A stretch of 20,229 nucleotides of DNA from an uncultured Duganella sp. (GCA_946482335.1 CAMLRG010000088.1:1-20229), one strand, 5' to 3'; counted from the first letter of the stretch, positions 6,794-16,442 are shown. The notes: generated from the letters alone by a model not told the origin. Program-made: numbers and translations.

Positions 6794-8599
6794 TTGGCAC
6801 AAACCGGCATAAAAGTATTGAAGGGCCTTGTACTGGGCTGCGCCGCCCTGCTGCTGCCCTTGCTGGCGGCTGCCCAGGGCTGGCAATACCAGGTCCGCAT
6901 CAATGCCCCGCGCGAACTGCAAGCCCTGCTGGAAGACAACCTCGACCTGGTGCGCTTCCGCACCAACCCGCGCATGGACCGCGACCAGCTGCAGCGCATG
7001 CTGCGGGCCGCGCCCGACCAGATCAAGACGCTGGTGGCAACTGCCGGTTACTACACGCCGGCCGTGAACATCCGTTTCGATGAAAGCGGCACCCCGACCG
7101 TGGACGTCGAAGTGGCGCCGGGTGACCCGGTGCTGGTGGGCGAGGTGGAGATCGTGCTGCAAGGCTTCGAGTCGAGCTCCGCGACCCCGTTCGACAAGGA
7201 CGCGCTGAAAGCGGGCTGGGGCCTGCCGCGCGGCGCCGTGTTCCGCCAGGACGAGTGGGAAAAGTCCAAGCGCGACATCCTGCGCGCGGTGGTGCAGACG
7301 CGTTACCCGCGCGCGCAAATGACGGCCAGCGAAGCCGTGGTCGATCCCGAGACGCAGCGGGCACTGCTGCACGTGACCCTCGACAGCGGGCCGGAGATGC
7401 GTTTCGGTGCGTTGAAGATCGAAGGCTTGCGGCGCTATCCGGAATCGGTGGTGCGCAACCTGAACCCGATCAAGCCGGGCGACTATTACAGCGAGGCGGC
7501 ACTGCAAGCTTACCAGGGCAAGCTGCAGGATACCGGCTATTTCGCCAACGTCGACGTCAGCGCCGACCTGTCGTCGGTGCTGGGCGAACAGATCGAAGCA
7601 GCCGAGGACAAGGCGCAAGGCGTGCCGCAACCTGGCACCATGCCGCCGCTGCCCTTGCTGGTGCGGGTGGTGGAAAACAAGCGCAAGAGTGCCAGCGTGG
7701 GTATCGGCTTCAGCACCAATACCGGCGCGCGCGCCTCGGGCACCTACGACGACCTGAACGTGTTCGGCTTGAAGATGAAGAGCGCGCTGACGCTGGAGAC
7801 CAAGCGCCAGACGGCGCGCAGCGACTTCTACTTCCCGACCACGGCGGACGGCTACAACGACAGCTTCGGCGCGGCGGTGGAGCGCAAGGATATCGAGGGC
7901 GAGATCACGCGCACCGCCTCGGTGGCGGCCAAGCGCGCCTGGGGCACGCCGCTGCTGGAGCGCAGCATTTCGATCGAATACCTGAACGAGAGCAAGACGG
8001 TGAACCGGGTGGCGTCTTCGCACAGCCAATCCTTGCCGATCACGTACGCCGCCACCTGGCGCAAGGTGGACAACCTGGTATTCCCGACCAAAGGCTATGT
8101 GCTGAACGCCACGCTGGGCGGGGCGCTGCTGCCGGTGCTGACCGATGAAAAATTCATCCGCGCCACCGCGCGCGGCATCACCTATCGCCCGCTCAACCCG
8201 AAATCCACGGTGATCCTGCGCGCGGAGTTCGGCGCGCTGGCGTCGGCGCGCCAGGAAGGCGTGCCGGCCACTTACCTGTTCCGCGCCGGCGGCGACAACT
8301 CGGTGCGCGGCTATGCCTACCAGGAACTGGGCGTGCAGCGCGGCGATGCCACCGTGGGCGGCCGCTACCTGGTCACCGGCAGCGCCGAGTACCAGTACTG
8401 GTTCAAGCCGGCCTGGGGGGCGGCAGTGTTCTATGACGCCGGCAATGCGTCCAATTCGCTGGGCGGCTTGCGGCCCAAGTCCGGTTACGGCGTCGGTGCG
8501 CGCTACAAGAGCCCGGTCGGGCCGATCAATGTCGACGTCGCCTATGGCCATGCCACACGCAAGGCGCGGCTGCACTTCTCGCTGGGGTTTACGTTCTGA
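6794..8599 (+). CDS. tamA: TamA, Omp85-family outer-membrane translocation/assembly protein
   Basis: A 601-residue Omp85-type protein, close to the usual TamA length. A signal peptide (about 1-27, cleavage near LLAAAQG) precedes three periplasmic POTRA-like domains (about 28-280) and a C-terminal beta-barrel starting near 296 ([28 protein letters not shown]). The barrel has the Omp85 loop motif GGDNSVRGY (about 499-507) and ends in an aromatic residue (FSLGFTF), as outer-membrane barrels do. It pairs with TamB, encoded downstream with a one-base overlap (TGATG), which implies translational coupling. The start is uncertain: no ATG or GTG exists between the upstream in-frame stop (6746) and the signal peptide, so TTG at 6794 is used; TTG at 6818 is the alternative. 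Neither has a visible Shine-Dalgarno sequence. Confidence 0.93.
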   Translation: MAQTGIKVLKGLVLGCAALLLPLLAAAQGWQYQVRINAPRELQALLEDNLDLVRFRTNPRMDRDQLQRMLRAAPDQIKTLVATAGYYTPAVNIRFDESGTPTVDVEVAPGDPVLVGEVEIVLQGFESSSATPFDKDALKAGWGLPRGAVFRQDEWEKSKRDILRAVVQTRYPRAQMTASEAVVDPETQRALLHVTLDSGPEMRFGALKIEGLRRYPESVVRNLNPIKPGDYYSEAALQAYQGKLQDTGYFANVDVSADLSSVLGEQIEAAEDKAQGVPQPGTMPPLPLLVRVVENKRKSASVGIGFSTNTGARASGTYDDLNVFGLKMKSALTLETKRQTARSDFYFPTTADGYNDSFGAAVERKDIEGEITRTASVAAKRAWGTPLLERSISIEYLNESKTVNRVASSHSQSLPITYAATWRKVDNLVFPTKGYVLNATLGGALLPVLTDEKFIRATARGITYRPLNPKSTVILRAEFGALASARQEGVPATYLFRAGGDNSVRGYAYQELGVQRGDATVGGRYLVTGSAEYQYWFKPAWGAAVFYDAGNASNSLGGLRPKSGYGVGARYKSPVGPINVDVAYGHATRKARLHFSLGFTF

Positions 8600-11500
8600 T
8601 GGATACGCCGCCCAACCCACCGCCACCGCCGCCACCGCCGCACGGTACGCCGACGCCGCCCGGCGCGCCGGCCGCACCCGCCGGCCGCAAATGGCTGCGC
8701 CGCGTGCTGGGCGGCGGCGCCGTGACGCTGGCCGTGCTGGGCGGCGCAGTGTGGCTGCTCGGGCGCGAAACCACGCTGCAGCAGATCGTTGCGCAAGTGG
8801 CGCGCGCCAGCGGCGGCCAGGTCGTCGTCAGCGGCGTCACCGGTTCGCTGTATGGCCGCATGCATATCGGGCGCATCGTGTACCGCGACGAGTCGGGCGT
8901 GCTCACGCTCGAGGACATCGATATCGACTGGTCGCCGCTGCAATACTTCAGCGAAGGCGTGGCGATCAGCCAATTGCACGTGGCGCAGGCCGAGTCGCGC
9001 GCCACCGGGCCATCCAAGCCGCCCGTCATGCCGGCATCGATCGCACCGCCTTTCCGGCTGCGGATCAGCGATGGCCGCGTGCGCGCCCTGGCCATTGTCG
9101 GCCAGGACGGCAGCCGCACCACGCTGCGCGCCATCAGGCTGCGGCTGCAGGGCGACGGCCAGCGCTGGCAGTTGCAGGAAGCGACTGCGGAAACGCCGGT
9201 CGGTGCGCTGGCCGCCAGCGGCGAAATCGCGACCACCCGCCCCTACAAGCTGAGCGCCACCGCCGCGCTGGCACCGATGCCGTCCGGCCCCGCGCGCCCG
9301 GCCGCCCCGGCAAGTCCCGCCGCGCCGCCGGCCGCTGCCGCGCCGGGCCCAGCCAGGCCCCTGGAGCCGGACCTGATCCAGCGCAGCGCGACGCGGCTCG
9401 AGGTGTTCGCGGGCGGCGACCTGGGGCAACTGAAGCTCGAGGTCAAGGGAAAATCGAACTACGCCAACGGCGACGGGACAATGGTGCTGGCGCCCTTCGA
9501 TCCCATTCCCCTGCGCAGCGTGCGCCTGCAGGCGCGCGGTGTCGACCCTGCCCGCTTCGATCCCGCCTGGCCGCAAGCCGCAATCGACCTGGCATTGGAG
9601 GCCGCCATCCAAGGCGGAAAGCTGGGCGGTAAACTGTCGGCCGTCAACCGCAGCGCAGCCGGTCCGCTCGACCAGCAAAAGCTGCCGCTGCGCAGCGCCA
9701 CCGCGCACCTGGGCGGCACCCTGGACCACGCAAGCCTGGGCGGCATACAGGTCGATCTCGGCGCGGCGGGCCAATTCAGCGGCAGCGGCACCCTGCGCCG
9801 CCTGCCGAAAGACGGCGGCATCGATACCGCCCAATTGCGCCTGCACACCGACCGCCTGGATTTGCGCGGCCTGCACAGTGCCGCCATCAGCACCGCCATC
9901 GCCGGCGACATCAGCGCCGAAACCAAGGACAGCCGGCACACCCTGCGCGCCGCCCTGGGCGAAGGCAAGCTGCGCCTGGACGCCCTGGCGACAGTGCAGG
10001 ACCTGGTGCTGACCGTCCAGCAAGCCCGCATCACGGCTGGCCAGGGCAGCATCAGCGCCACCGCCCAGGCCAGCCTGAAGGAAGACAAAGCCTTCAAGGC
10101 CGCCGCCACCATCAAGCGCTTCGATCCCGCGGCGCTGGGCGCCTTCCCATCCGCCGACCTGAACGTCGAACTGCACGCCAGCGGCCAACTGGCGCCGGAT
10201 TGGCGCGCCAATGCCGACATCGCGCTGCAGCCCAGCAAACTGCTCGGGCATCCCCTGTCCGGCAACGTCAAGCTGGCGGCCGACGCGCGCCACCTGGCCA
10301 GGATCGATGCCCGCCTCGCCTTCGCCCGCAACACCCTGACGGCACGCGGCGCCTTCGGTGCCGCCGCCGACCAGCTCGAATGGACGCTCGAGGGCGGCGA
10401 ACTCGCAGCGCTCGACCCGCGCCTGCAAGGCAGCGCCAGCGCCAGCGGCACCGTGAGCGGCGGCTACGCCGCGCCGCGCACCAGCTTCAGCGCCGAAGCA
10501 CGGGGACTGGCTTATCTGGCGGCGCCGGCGGCCCGCGGCGCGGCCAATGCGGCAGGCGGCCCGGCGGCCACCGCCGCCGCGCCCGGCACCGGCGCGACGC
10601 GCGCCGGCGGCAGTGGCACGACAAGCCGCGCCGCAGCGGCTGTGCCGGCGCGTACCGACAGCATCATCCGCGCCAGCGGCGAAGCCACGCTGGCGGGCGC
10701 GCTGGAGGTCAAGCTGTCCGGCAATGCCGCACGCGTCAATCCGGCCAACTTCGGCGCCCCCATGGCGGGCAACGTCAACGCCGACTTCAGCGCGACACTG
10801 CGCGCCAGCGCCGACTGGCTGGCCCATGCCGACGTCCGCGTGCTCCCGGCATCCACGCTGGGCAATGCGGCATTGACCGGCTACGCCAGGTTCGCCGCCC
10901 GCCCCGGCCGCGTGCAGGACGCCGACGTCGACCTGCACCTCGGCCCCAACCTGCTGCAAGCCAAGGGTTCCTTCGGCAAACCGCCAGACCGCCTCGACTG
11001 GAAGCTGGACGCGCCGCAGCTGGCCGTGCTCGGCAGCGGCTGGTCCGGCAACCTGCGCGGCAGCGGCTACGCCAGCGGCGGCAACTTCAGCGCCGGCGCC
11101 GCCCAGGCGCTGCCCACCCTCAGCGCCACGCTCGATGGCGCCCACCTGCGCCTGCCCGGCCAGCGCGAAATCTCCGCCATCAAGGGCAGCGCCACCATCG
11201 GCGCCGCGTTCGGCCCCGACGACCCGCTGCAAGCCGACCTGACAATCAGCGGCTTCAGTGCTCCCGGCATCCTGCTGGACCGCCTGCGCCTGCAAGCCAG
11301 CGGCACGGCCGGCAAGCACACGGTACAACTGGCCGCCGCCAATCCGGACTTCGATGCCGGCGCCACCCTGCGCGGCAGCCTGCGCGACGACAGCTGGAGC
11401 GGCAGCGTGGACGCCCTGCAAAACAAGGGCCGCTTCGCCCTGACCCTGCAAGCGCCGGCCGCGCTGCGCATCGCCGGCCGCCAAGGCACGGGCGTGGCCG

Positions 11501-13242
11501 GCCTGGCGCGTCCCGAGCAACTGTCGCTGGCCAGCGCCACCATCGTCATGCCGGAAGGCAGCCTGCGCATCGAAACGCTGGAGAAGAATGGTCCGCGCTG
11601 GCGCAGCAAAGGCAGTGCCGCCGGCGTCAACGCCAGCTACCTCGCACAACTGTCCGACACCTGGCGCCGCAACGTCGCCAGCACCATGACGCTGGGCGGC
11701 GACTGGTCGCTCGACCTGGCGGCGCCCGCCGCCAAGGGTGCCGCGCCGGCCCTGGATGGCTACCTGCACGTATTCCGCGAAAAAGGCGACGTCACCATCA
11801 CCGGCGGCGAACGGCCTATCCCGCTTGCCTTGAAAGTGCTGGACGCGCGCCTCACCGTCGCCGGCGACCAGCTGCAGGCCCAGGCCGAACTGGCCGGCGA
11901 CCGTGCCGGCAACGCACGCCTGGAAGCGAGCGCGCAACTGCGCAATGGCCGCATCCCATCGGATAGCCCGCTGTCCTTCGGCGCCAGCGCCAGCCTGCCC
12001 TCGATCGCCTGGCTGTCGCCGCTGCTCGAAGTGCAAGGCATGGCGCTCGATGGCGCGCTGCGCGCCCATGCTTCCGGGCGCGGCACCATCGCCAACCCGC
12101 TGCTGGACGGCGAAGTGGTCGGCGACGGCCTGACCATCAACTGGGCCGAGCAAGGTATCCGCCTGCGCAACGGCCAGCTGCAGGCCAAGGTGGCCGGCGA
12201 CCAGTTGCAGTTGCAGCGCCTGCGCTTCGACGGCGCGGAGGGCAAGGTGCAAGCCGATGGCTGGCTGCGCCTGGCCGGTGGCGAAATGTCGATGGACCTC
12301 AAGCTGGCGGCGGACAAGCTGGAAGTGTTCAACCGCCCCGACCGCACCCTGGTCTTGAGCGGCAACAGCACCCTGCTGCGCGACGCCAAGCGCTTCGAAC
12401 TGAATGGCGCATTCAAGGCCAACCGCGCCAGCATCGAGCTGCCCGCACTCGATGCGCCCACCATCAGCGACGACGTGGTGATCCTCGGCCGCGACAAGCC
12501 GAAGGCCGCCGGCAGCAACCTGCCGCTGGCGGTCGACATCGAGGCCGATCTGGGCGACGACTTCACCCTGCGCGGCAAGGGCCTGGATGCCCAGTTGGCC
12601 GGCAGCGTGCGGGTACGCATGACTGAACGCCGCGCGCCGCGCGTCAACGGCAGCATCCGCGTCGTGAGCGGCACCTATGCCGCCTACGGCCAGCGCCTGG
12701 CCATCGAACGCGGCGTGCTGAATTTCACCGGCGCCTACGACAACCCGGGCTTGAACATCCGCGCCGTGCGCCGCCGCCCCGAGGGCGAGGAGCTCAACGA
12801 GCACAATGTGGAAGCCGGCGTGGAAGTGCGCGGCACCGCGCTGGCGCCGGCCGCCAGGCTGGTGTCGACGCCATCGGTGCCGGACAGCGAAAAACTGGCC
12901 TGGCTGGTGCTCGGCCACGGTACCGCCGACATGGCAGGCAATGAAATGGGCTTGCTCGGCACGGCGGCCGGCGCCCTGCTGGGCGGGCGGGGCGGGCCGA
13001 GCCTGGCCAGCCGGGTCGGTCTCGACGAACTGGGCGTGAGCCAGGCCAGGGGACTGGAAAGCACGGTCGTGACGGTCGGCAAAAAACTGTCCTCGCGCGC
13101 CTACCTCAGCTTTGAGCAAGGCGCAGGCACGGCCACCAGCCTGGTCAAGCTGCGCTACAAGGTCAATGCCCGCGTGTCACTGCAGCTGCAGACCGGCACC
13201 AACAATGCGCTGGACGTGCTTTACAACTGGGCTTTCGACTGA
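8599..13242 (+). CDS. tamB: TamB, AsmA-like envelope protein (translocation and assembly module)
   Basis: A 1547-residue inner-membrane-anchored protein predicted to span the periplasm and contact TamA; the family is linked to outer-membrane protein insertion and to inter-membrane phospholipid transport. A cytoplasmic N-terminal tail with eight consecutive prolines (7-14) precedes one membrane helix (about 33-54). VSGVTGSLYGRMHIGRIVY (about 76-94) is the conserved N-terminal TamB motif. A long region of repeated short beta strands follows, with Ala/Gly/Thr-rich low-complexity inserts near 225-255 and 640-690. The C-terminal TamB (DUF490) domain fills about the last 330 residues and ends in YNWAFD, the usual aromatic-acidic terminus. 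E. coli TamB is about 1260 residues, so this one is longer, partly through the low-complexity inserts. The ATG overlaps the tamA stop by one base. Confidence 0.94.
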   Translation: MDTPPNPPPPPPPPHGTPTPPGAPAAPAGRKWLRRVLGGGAVTLAVLGGAVWLLGRETTLQQIVAQVARASGGQVVVSGVTGSLYGRMHIGRIVYRDESGVLTLEDIDIDWSPLQYFSEGVAISQLHVAQAESRATGPSKPPVMPASIAPPFRLRISDGRVRALAIVGQDGSRTTLRAIRLRLQGDGQRWQLQEATAETPVGALAASGEIATTRPYKLSATAALAPMPSGPARPAAPASPAAPPAAAAPGPARPLEPDLIQRSATRLEVFAGGDLGQLKLEVKGKSNYANGDGTMVLAPFDPIPLRSVRLQARGVDPARFDPAWPQAAIDLALEAAIQGGKLGGKLSAVNRSAAGPLDQQKLPLRSATAHLGGTLDHASLGGIQVDLGAAGQFSGSGTLRRLPKDGGIDTAQLRLHTDRLDLRGLHSAAISTAIAGDISAETKDSRHTLRAALGEGKLRLDALATVQDLVLTVQQARITAGQGSISATAQASLKEDKAFKAAATIKRFDPAALGAFPSADLNVELHASGQLAPDWRANADIALQPSKLLGHPLSGNVKLAADARHLARIDARLAFARNTLTARGAFGAAADQLEWTLEGGELAALDPRLQGSASASGTVSGGYAAPRTSFSAEARGLAYLAAPAARGAANAAGGPAATAAAPGTGATRAGGSGTTSRAAAAVPARTDSIIRASGEATLAGALEVKLSGNAARVNPANFGAPMAGNVNADFSATLRASADWLAHADVRVLPASTLGNAALTGYARFAARPGRVQDADVDLHLGPNLLQAKGSFGKPPDRLDWKLDAPQLAVLGSGWSGNLRGSGYASGGNFSAGAAQALPTLSATLDGAHLRLPGQREISAIKGSATIGAAFGPDDPLQADLTISGFSAPGILLDRLRLQASGTAGKHTVQLAAANPDFDAGATLRGSLRDDSWSGSVDALQNKGRFALTLQAPAALRIAGRQGTGVAGLARPEQLSLASATIVMPEGSLRIETLEKNGPRWRSKGSAAGVNASYLAQLSDTWRRNVASTMTLGGDWSLDLAAPAAKGAAPALDGYLHVFREKGDVTITGGERPIPLALKVLDARLTVAGDQLQAQAELAGDRAGNARLEASAQLRNGRIPSDSPLSFGASASLPSIAWLSPLLEVQGMALDGALRAHASGRGTIANPLLDGEVVGDGLTINWAEQGIRLRNGQLQAKVAGDQLQLQRLRFDGAEGKVQADGWLRLAGGEMSMDLKLAADKLEVFNRPDRTLVLSGNSTLLRDAKRFELNGAFKANRASIELPALDAPTISDDVVILGRDKPKAAGSNLPLAVDIEADLGDDFTLRGKGLDAQLAGSVRVRMTERRAPRVNGSIRVVSGTYAAYGQRLAIERGVLNFTGAYDNPGLNIRAVRRRPEGEELNEHNVEAGVEVRGTALAPAARLVSTPSVPDSEKLAWLVLGHGTADMAGNEMGLLGTAAGALLGGRGGPSLASRVGLDELGVSQARGLESTVVTVGKKLSSRAYLSFEQGAGTATSLVKLRYKVNARVSLQLQTGTNNALDVLYNWAFD

Positions 13243-13406
13243 CCCGGCGGTACCATTTCGGGATTATGGTCCGGCACCGGATCGTCCTCTTGCGGAACGG
13301 GAGAATGCGGACTGTGCGGATGCACCGGCTCGGGGTGCGGTTGCGACTCATCGACCGGCACCGGCAGGTCGGGCGCGCGGTGGGCGTGGATACGGTGTTT
13401 TTCCAT
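13221..13406 (-). CDS. 61-aa histidine/proline-rich small protein, unknown function
   Basis: A 61-residue, very hydrophilic ORF starting MEKHRIHAHRAP, full of His, Pro, Glu and Asp with recurring HP/PHP units (QPHPEPVHPHSPHSPVP) and a DDPVPDHNP segment. I know no family for it. It looks disordered and could bind metal ions. A good ribosome site (CGGGAG, then 8 bases) precedes the ATG at 13406. The last 22 bases lie opposite the tamB 3' end, so transcripts would be convergent. Low sequence complexity means an accidental frame is possible; the ribosome site and the unbroken frame filling an otherwise empty gap are the main support. Confidence 0.5.
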   Translation of the reverse strand: MEKHRIHAHRAPDLPVPVDESQPHPEPVHPHSPHSPVPQEDDPVPDHNPEMVPPGQSKAQL

Positions 13407-13492
13407 GGCTGGAACTCCCGAAAGCGAGATCACGAACGGCTATTTTACGCCTGCGGTTAAAATTCTTCTTTTTTACGATTGGCGCGCGCCCC

Positions 13493-14014
13493 ATGCAACT
13501 GACTGTCACGACCGTAGTCCTGCTCATCCTCGTTCCGACGCTGATCTGGCGCATCTATTCGCGCCTGAAACTGGTGTTCGTCCGCCAGGAATCGGTCATG
13601 TGGCGGCACTGGGTCGGCGCCGCCGGCCTGCCGCTCATGCTGCTGCTGGCCGCCCAGTCCATGCTGGGCAATATGCCGGCCCTGTCGATGATGGCCGGCG
13701 CCGTGATCGCCGGCGCCTGGCTGGCGTTCATTGCGCTGAAGAAGACGCGCTTCGAAAACCACGGCGCAACGCTGTATTTCACGCCCCCCAGCCGCACCGC
13801 CATCCTGGTGTGCATGCTGTTCGCGGCGCGCGTGCTGCAGATTGGCGTCGAGTTCTACATCAACCGCCAATCCGAACAGCCGCGCGCGATCAATGCGACC
13901 GAAGTCATGCAGCACCCGCTGACGGTGGTCCCGTTCGGCCTGATGCTCGGCTACCTCGCCGCCTACTCCATCGGCCTGCTGCGCTGGCGCAGCACGCAGC
14001 AGCCCCGCGATTAA
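13493..14014 (+). CDS. Five-helix inner-membrane protein, unknown function
   Basis: A 173-residue integral membrane protein with hydrophobic helices near 3-20, 42-58, 63-82, 101-120 and 143-164, with short basic cytoplasmic loops (RIYSRLK, LKKTRF). A soluble loop holds the segment TRFENHGATLYFTPPSRT (85-102). The layout recalls CcdC/DUF1453-type proteins, but I cannot confirm that. It starts at ATG 13493, the first position giving a clean membrane N terminus; no clear ribosome site is visible. Its stop overlaps the stop of the convergent SDR gene as TTAA. No operon partner lies on the same strand. Confidence 0.75.
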   Translation: MQLTVTTVVLLILVPTLIWRIYSRLKLVFVRQESVMWRHWVGAAGLPLMLLLAAQSMLGNMPALSMMAGAVIAGAWLAFIALKKTRFENHGATLYFTPPSRTAILVCMLFAARVLQIGVEFYINRQSEQPRAINATEVMQHPLTVVPFGLMLGYLAAYSIGLLRWRSTQQPRD

Positions 14015-15450
14015 ACCAGGTCGGCCAACGCTTCCTGCACCGTCGGGTAGCGGAAGGTGAAGCCGGTGGCCAGCAGGCGGCTGGGCGCGACGGCAGACCC
14101 TTCCAGCAGCAAGTCGGCCTGCTCGCCCAGCAGCAGGCGCAGCGGCCAGGCCGGCGTCGGCACCAGGCAGGGGCGGTGCAGCTCGGCGGCGGCGGCGCGG
14201 GCGAATTCCAGCTGGGTGGGTTGCTGGGGCGCGGTGAAGTTCCAGGCGCCGTCGGCATTCGGTCCGAGGTGCCAGACGTGCGCCATGGCGCGCAGCAGGT
14301 CGTGCAAATGGATCCAGGAGTTGCGCTGCAATCCGCTGCCCAGGCGGCCGCCGCATCCCAGCCGGAACGGCAGCAGCATGGAAGGCAAGGCGCCGTCCTG
14401 GCCGAACACCACGCCGAAGCGCGTGAGCGCCACCGGCACGCCGAATTCGCGCGCGCGGCTGGCGGCCGCTTCCCATTCCTGGCATAGCTGCGACATGAAG
14501 ATGGGCTGCGGCGGGCTCGCTTCGTTCAGCACCGCCTCGCTGTTTTGCGGCTGGATGCCGTAGTAGCCGATGGCCGACGCGGAAATCATCAGCCGTGGCT
14601 TGATCACCGCCTTGCCGATCCAGTCCACCACGCTCTGCGTCAGCGCGACGCGGCTGCGCCGCAGTTCGGCTTTGCGCTTTTCGCTCCAGCGCCAGCCGAG
14701 AATCCTGGCGCCGGCGAGGTTGATCACGACGTCGACGACCTCGTCATGCGCCAGGTCCGCCATGCTGCCGATCGCGCGCACCGTGCCGCTGAATTCCCAG
14801 GCCGCCTTTTTCGGGTCGCGCGACAGGATGATGACGTGGTGGCCGCAGGCGCGCAGCATGGGCACCAGTGCGTGGCCGATAAAGCCGGTCGCTCCGGTCA
14901 CCAGGACGGTCTGGCGGGTGCCGTCGAAGCGCGCGGCCGGCGCTTCACTGGCAGGCAGCCGGCGCGCCGCGAGCGCATCGCGCACACCGGACGCGAACAC
15001 GCCCACGCCACAGGCGGCGAGGAACATGCTGAGCCAGCCTTGCGGCGCGTAACGGAAGCCGCTCGGCGCGGACAGCCACTCAGGCGAGGCCAACAGCAGC
15101 AGGCAGATGAAGGCGCCGCCATTGATCGCCAGTACCGTGTGCGTGACGCGCTCCGTTGCGGGCAGCAGGCGGGTCTGGTCTTCCACCACGAAGTCCCACA
15201 GCGTGAGGACGATCTCGACGCCGAACAGGGCAATCAGCGCCAGCGCCCAGGCCCCTTGCCAGACCCAGGCCGACAAGCCGATGAACAGGACGCCGTAGAT
15301 CACGGCGCGCAGGGCGTGGATCGCCAGCTCGCGCCTGGCCGTCCGGCGCTGCGGCAGCGCCTCCGTCATTTCGTGATGGTAGATGGTGTCGAAGGCGCCA
15401 AGGCAGCCTTGCGCAGCCATCAGCTGCAGGGCGAGCAAGTGGGTGTTCAT
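14011..15450 (-). CDS. Membrane domain fused to TIGR01777-type SDR oxidoreductase
   Basis: A 479-residue two-part protein. Residues 1-155 form a membrane domain with about four or five helices and conserved-looking polar residues near the first helix (FDTIYHHEMTEALPQR, 20-35). Residues 180-479 form an atypical/extended SDR: Rossmann motif TGATGFIG (185-192), NLAGARI (244-250) and SASAIGYYG (290-298), plus DUF1731-like C-terminal residues (TGFTFRYPTVQEAL). This is the pattern of the TIGR01777 (YfcH/SDR39U1) family, whose substrate is unknown. The start overlaps the previous gene by four bases (ATGA), showing coupling with the membrane protein upstream. As last gene in the operon it is likely controlled by the GbsR-like regulator. 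The fusion suggests an NAD(P)-dependent reaction on a lipid or membrane-bound substrate, which is inference. Confidence 0.88.
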   Translation of the reverse strand: MNTHLLALQLMAAQGCLGAFDTIYHHEMTEALPQRRTARRELAIHALRAVIYGVLFIGLSAWVWQGAWALALIALFGVEIVLTLWDFVVEDQTRLLPATERVTHTVLAINGGAFICLLLLASPEWLSAPSGFRYAPQGWLSMFLAACGVGVFASGVRDALAARRLPASEAPAARFDGTRQTVLVTGATGFIGHALVPMLRACGHHVIILSRDPKKAAWEFSGTVRAIGSMADLAHDEVVDVVINLAGARILGWRWSEKRKAELRRSRVALTQSVVDWIGKAVIKPRLMISASAIGYYGIQPQNSEAVLNEASPPQPIFMSQLCQEWEAAASRAREFGVPVALTRFGVVFGQDGALPSMLLPFRLGCGGRLGSGLQRNSWIHLHDLLRAMAHVWHLGPNADGAWNFTAPQQPTQLEFARAAAAELHRPCLVPTPAWPLRLLLGEQADLLLEGSAVAPSRLLATGFTFRYPTVQEALADLV

Positions 15451-15899
15451 GCGGTCCTACCCTTCTCAATACCGTGCGCGGCGTCCTGGCTGGCGCCGTC
15501 CAGGCGGTACAGGCGCCACGTGGCCGGCAGCAGCAGCGCCAGCGTGGCGGCGTCGAGCCAGACGTTGGGCCATACGCCGGCGCGCAAGGACACCATGATG
15601 TCCTGCGGCCCCCACAGCAGCAGGCCGGCGGCGATCCACAGCCAGGCCGACGGCGCGCGATAGCGGTCGCCGAAGCGCACCAGCGCCAGCATCCATAAGC
15701 CGACGCACTGGATGGTCGGCCCGAACAGCGCCATCCACCAGGCTTGCCGGGCATGGTCCGACGCCGGGCCGAGCAAGGCGTGGTACCAGTCCAGCGCCGC
15801 CGCATCCGCCACCCACGGCAAGGCCAGCCCGGCCAGCAGGTGCACTACCGCGCTGGCGTACAGCCAGCGTACGAGCCATTGACGTTCCATACCGGCCAT
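15447..15899 (-). CDS. Four-helix membrane protein of the regulator-SDR operon
   Basis: A 150-residue protein with four hydrophobic helices (near 11-30, 54-73, 84-98 and 106-126) and many tryptophans. A polar loop, DWYHALLGPASDHARQ (about 38-53), lies between helices 1 and 2. I cannot name a family. The start at 15899 is set by AAGGAG, seven bases upstream, which is formed by the last two codons of the regulator gene; the gap to that gene is four bases. An alternative ATG lies three codons later (15890). The gene overlaps the SDR fusion gene as ATGA, so the three genes are translated in order. It may be a membrane partner of the SDR fusion. Confidence 0.85.
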   Translation of the reverse strand: MAGMERQWLVRWLYASAVVHLLAGLALPWVADAAALDWYHALLGPASDHARQAWWMALFGPTIQCVGLWMLALVRFGDRYRAPSAWLWIAAGLLLWGPQDIMVSLRAGVWPNVWLDAATLALLLPATWRLYRLDGASQDAAHGIEKGRTA

Positions 15900-15903
15900 T
15901 CGT

Positions 15904-16428
15904 CTACTCCTTGAGCAAGCGGGCGACCTTGCCGCCCATTTTGAGGAATTTCTGCAGGGTGGCCGGTGGCAGGTGCTTGTAATCCTCATAGGTCGCGGTC
16001 AGCATTTCGAGGAATTCCAGCACCTGGTCCATGCGCGCCCGGGTGGCCGGGTCGAGCGCCGCATCCTGCCCGCCTTCGATGGCGCACTCGCGCATCACGC
16101 TCAGCGTCGGGTCGATCTCGCGCCGTTTGCGCTCCTCCATCACCACGCGGAAGATTTCCCACACGTCCTGCAAGGCCGTGAAATGGTCGCGCCGGTCCCC
16201 CATCACGTGCACCACCTTGACCAATCCCCAGCTTTGCAATTCCTTCAGGCTGTTGCTGACGTTGGAGCGCGCCACGTTCAAGGTGTCCACGATGTCCTCG
16301 GCATTGAGTGGCTTGTTTGATAAAAACAACAGAGCGTGAATTTGCGCGACGGTGCGGTTCACCCCCCAGCGGCTGCCCATTTCCCCCCAATGCAGAATGT
16401 ATTTTTGTTCGGTCGGGCTCAGCGGCAT
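15904..16428 (-). CDS. GbsR/MarR-family transcriptional regulator
   Basis: A 174-residue DNA-binding protein. The N-terminal half is a winged helix-turn-helix (about 22-85): NRTVAQIHALLFLSNKPLNAEDI, then the recognition part VARSNVSNSLKELQSWGLV and a wing with VHVMGDRRDHF. The C-terminal half (WEIFRVVMEERKRREIDP onward) is helical and should dimerise, as in GbsR proteins, the choline-sensing repressor group within the MarR fold. It is the first gene of a tight three-gene operon. The start at 16428 has AAAGGAAA eight bases upstream. The promoter just before it is overlapped by a perfect palindrome, a strong hint of autoregulation. The effector is unknown; choline or betaine should not be assumed, since no osmoprotectant genes are present. 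Confidence 0.88.
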   Translation of the reverse strand: MPLSPTEQKYILHWGEMGSRWGVNRTVAQIHALLFLSNKPLNAEDIVDTLNVARSNVSNSLKELQSWGLVKVVHVMGDRRDHFTALQDVWEIFRVVMEERKRREIDPTLSVMRECAIEGGQDAALDPATRARMDQVLEFLEMLTATYEDYKHLPPATLQKFLKMGGKVARLLKE

Positions 16429-16442
16429 GTCGAATTTCCTTT

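Noticed and set aside
6722..8677. A minus-strand open frame opposite tamA
   Set aside because: Ala/Arg/His/Gln-rich shadow of tamA; it crosses the tamA-tamB junction and has no recognisable motif.
8542..13119. A long open frame antisense to tamB (over 1500 codons)
   Set aside because: It is a by-product of high GC and strong third-position bias in tamB. Its translation is Ala/Gly/Gln/Arg/His low-complexity with no domain, while the plus strand gives a clear TamB.
15904..16428. Naming the regulator GbsR and inferring glycine betaine control
   Set aside because: Family resemblance only; there are no choline or betaine genes nearby, so the effector cannot be transferred.
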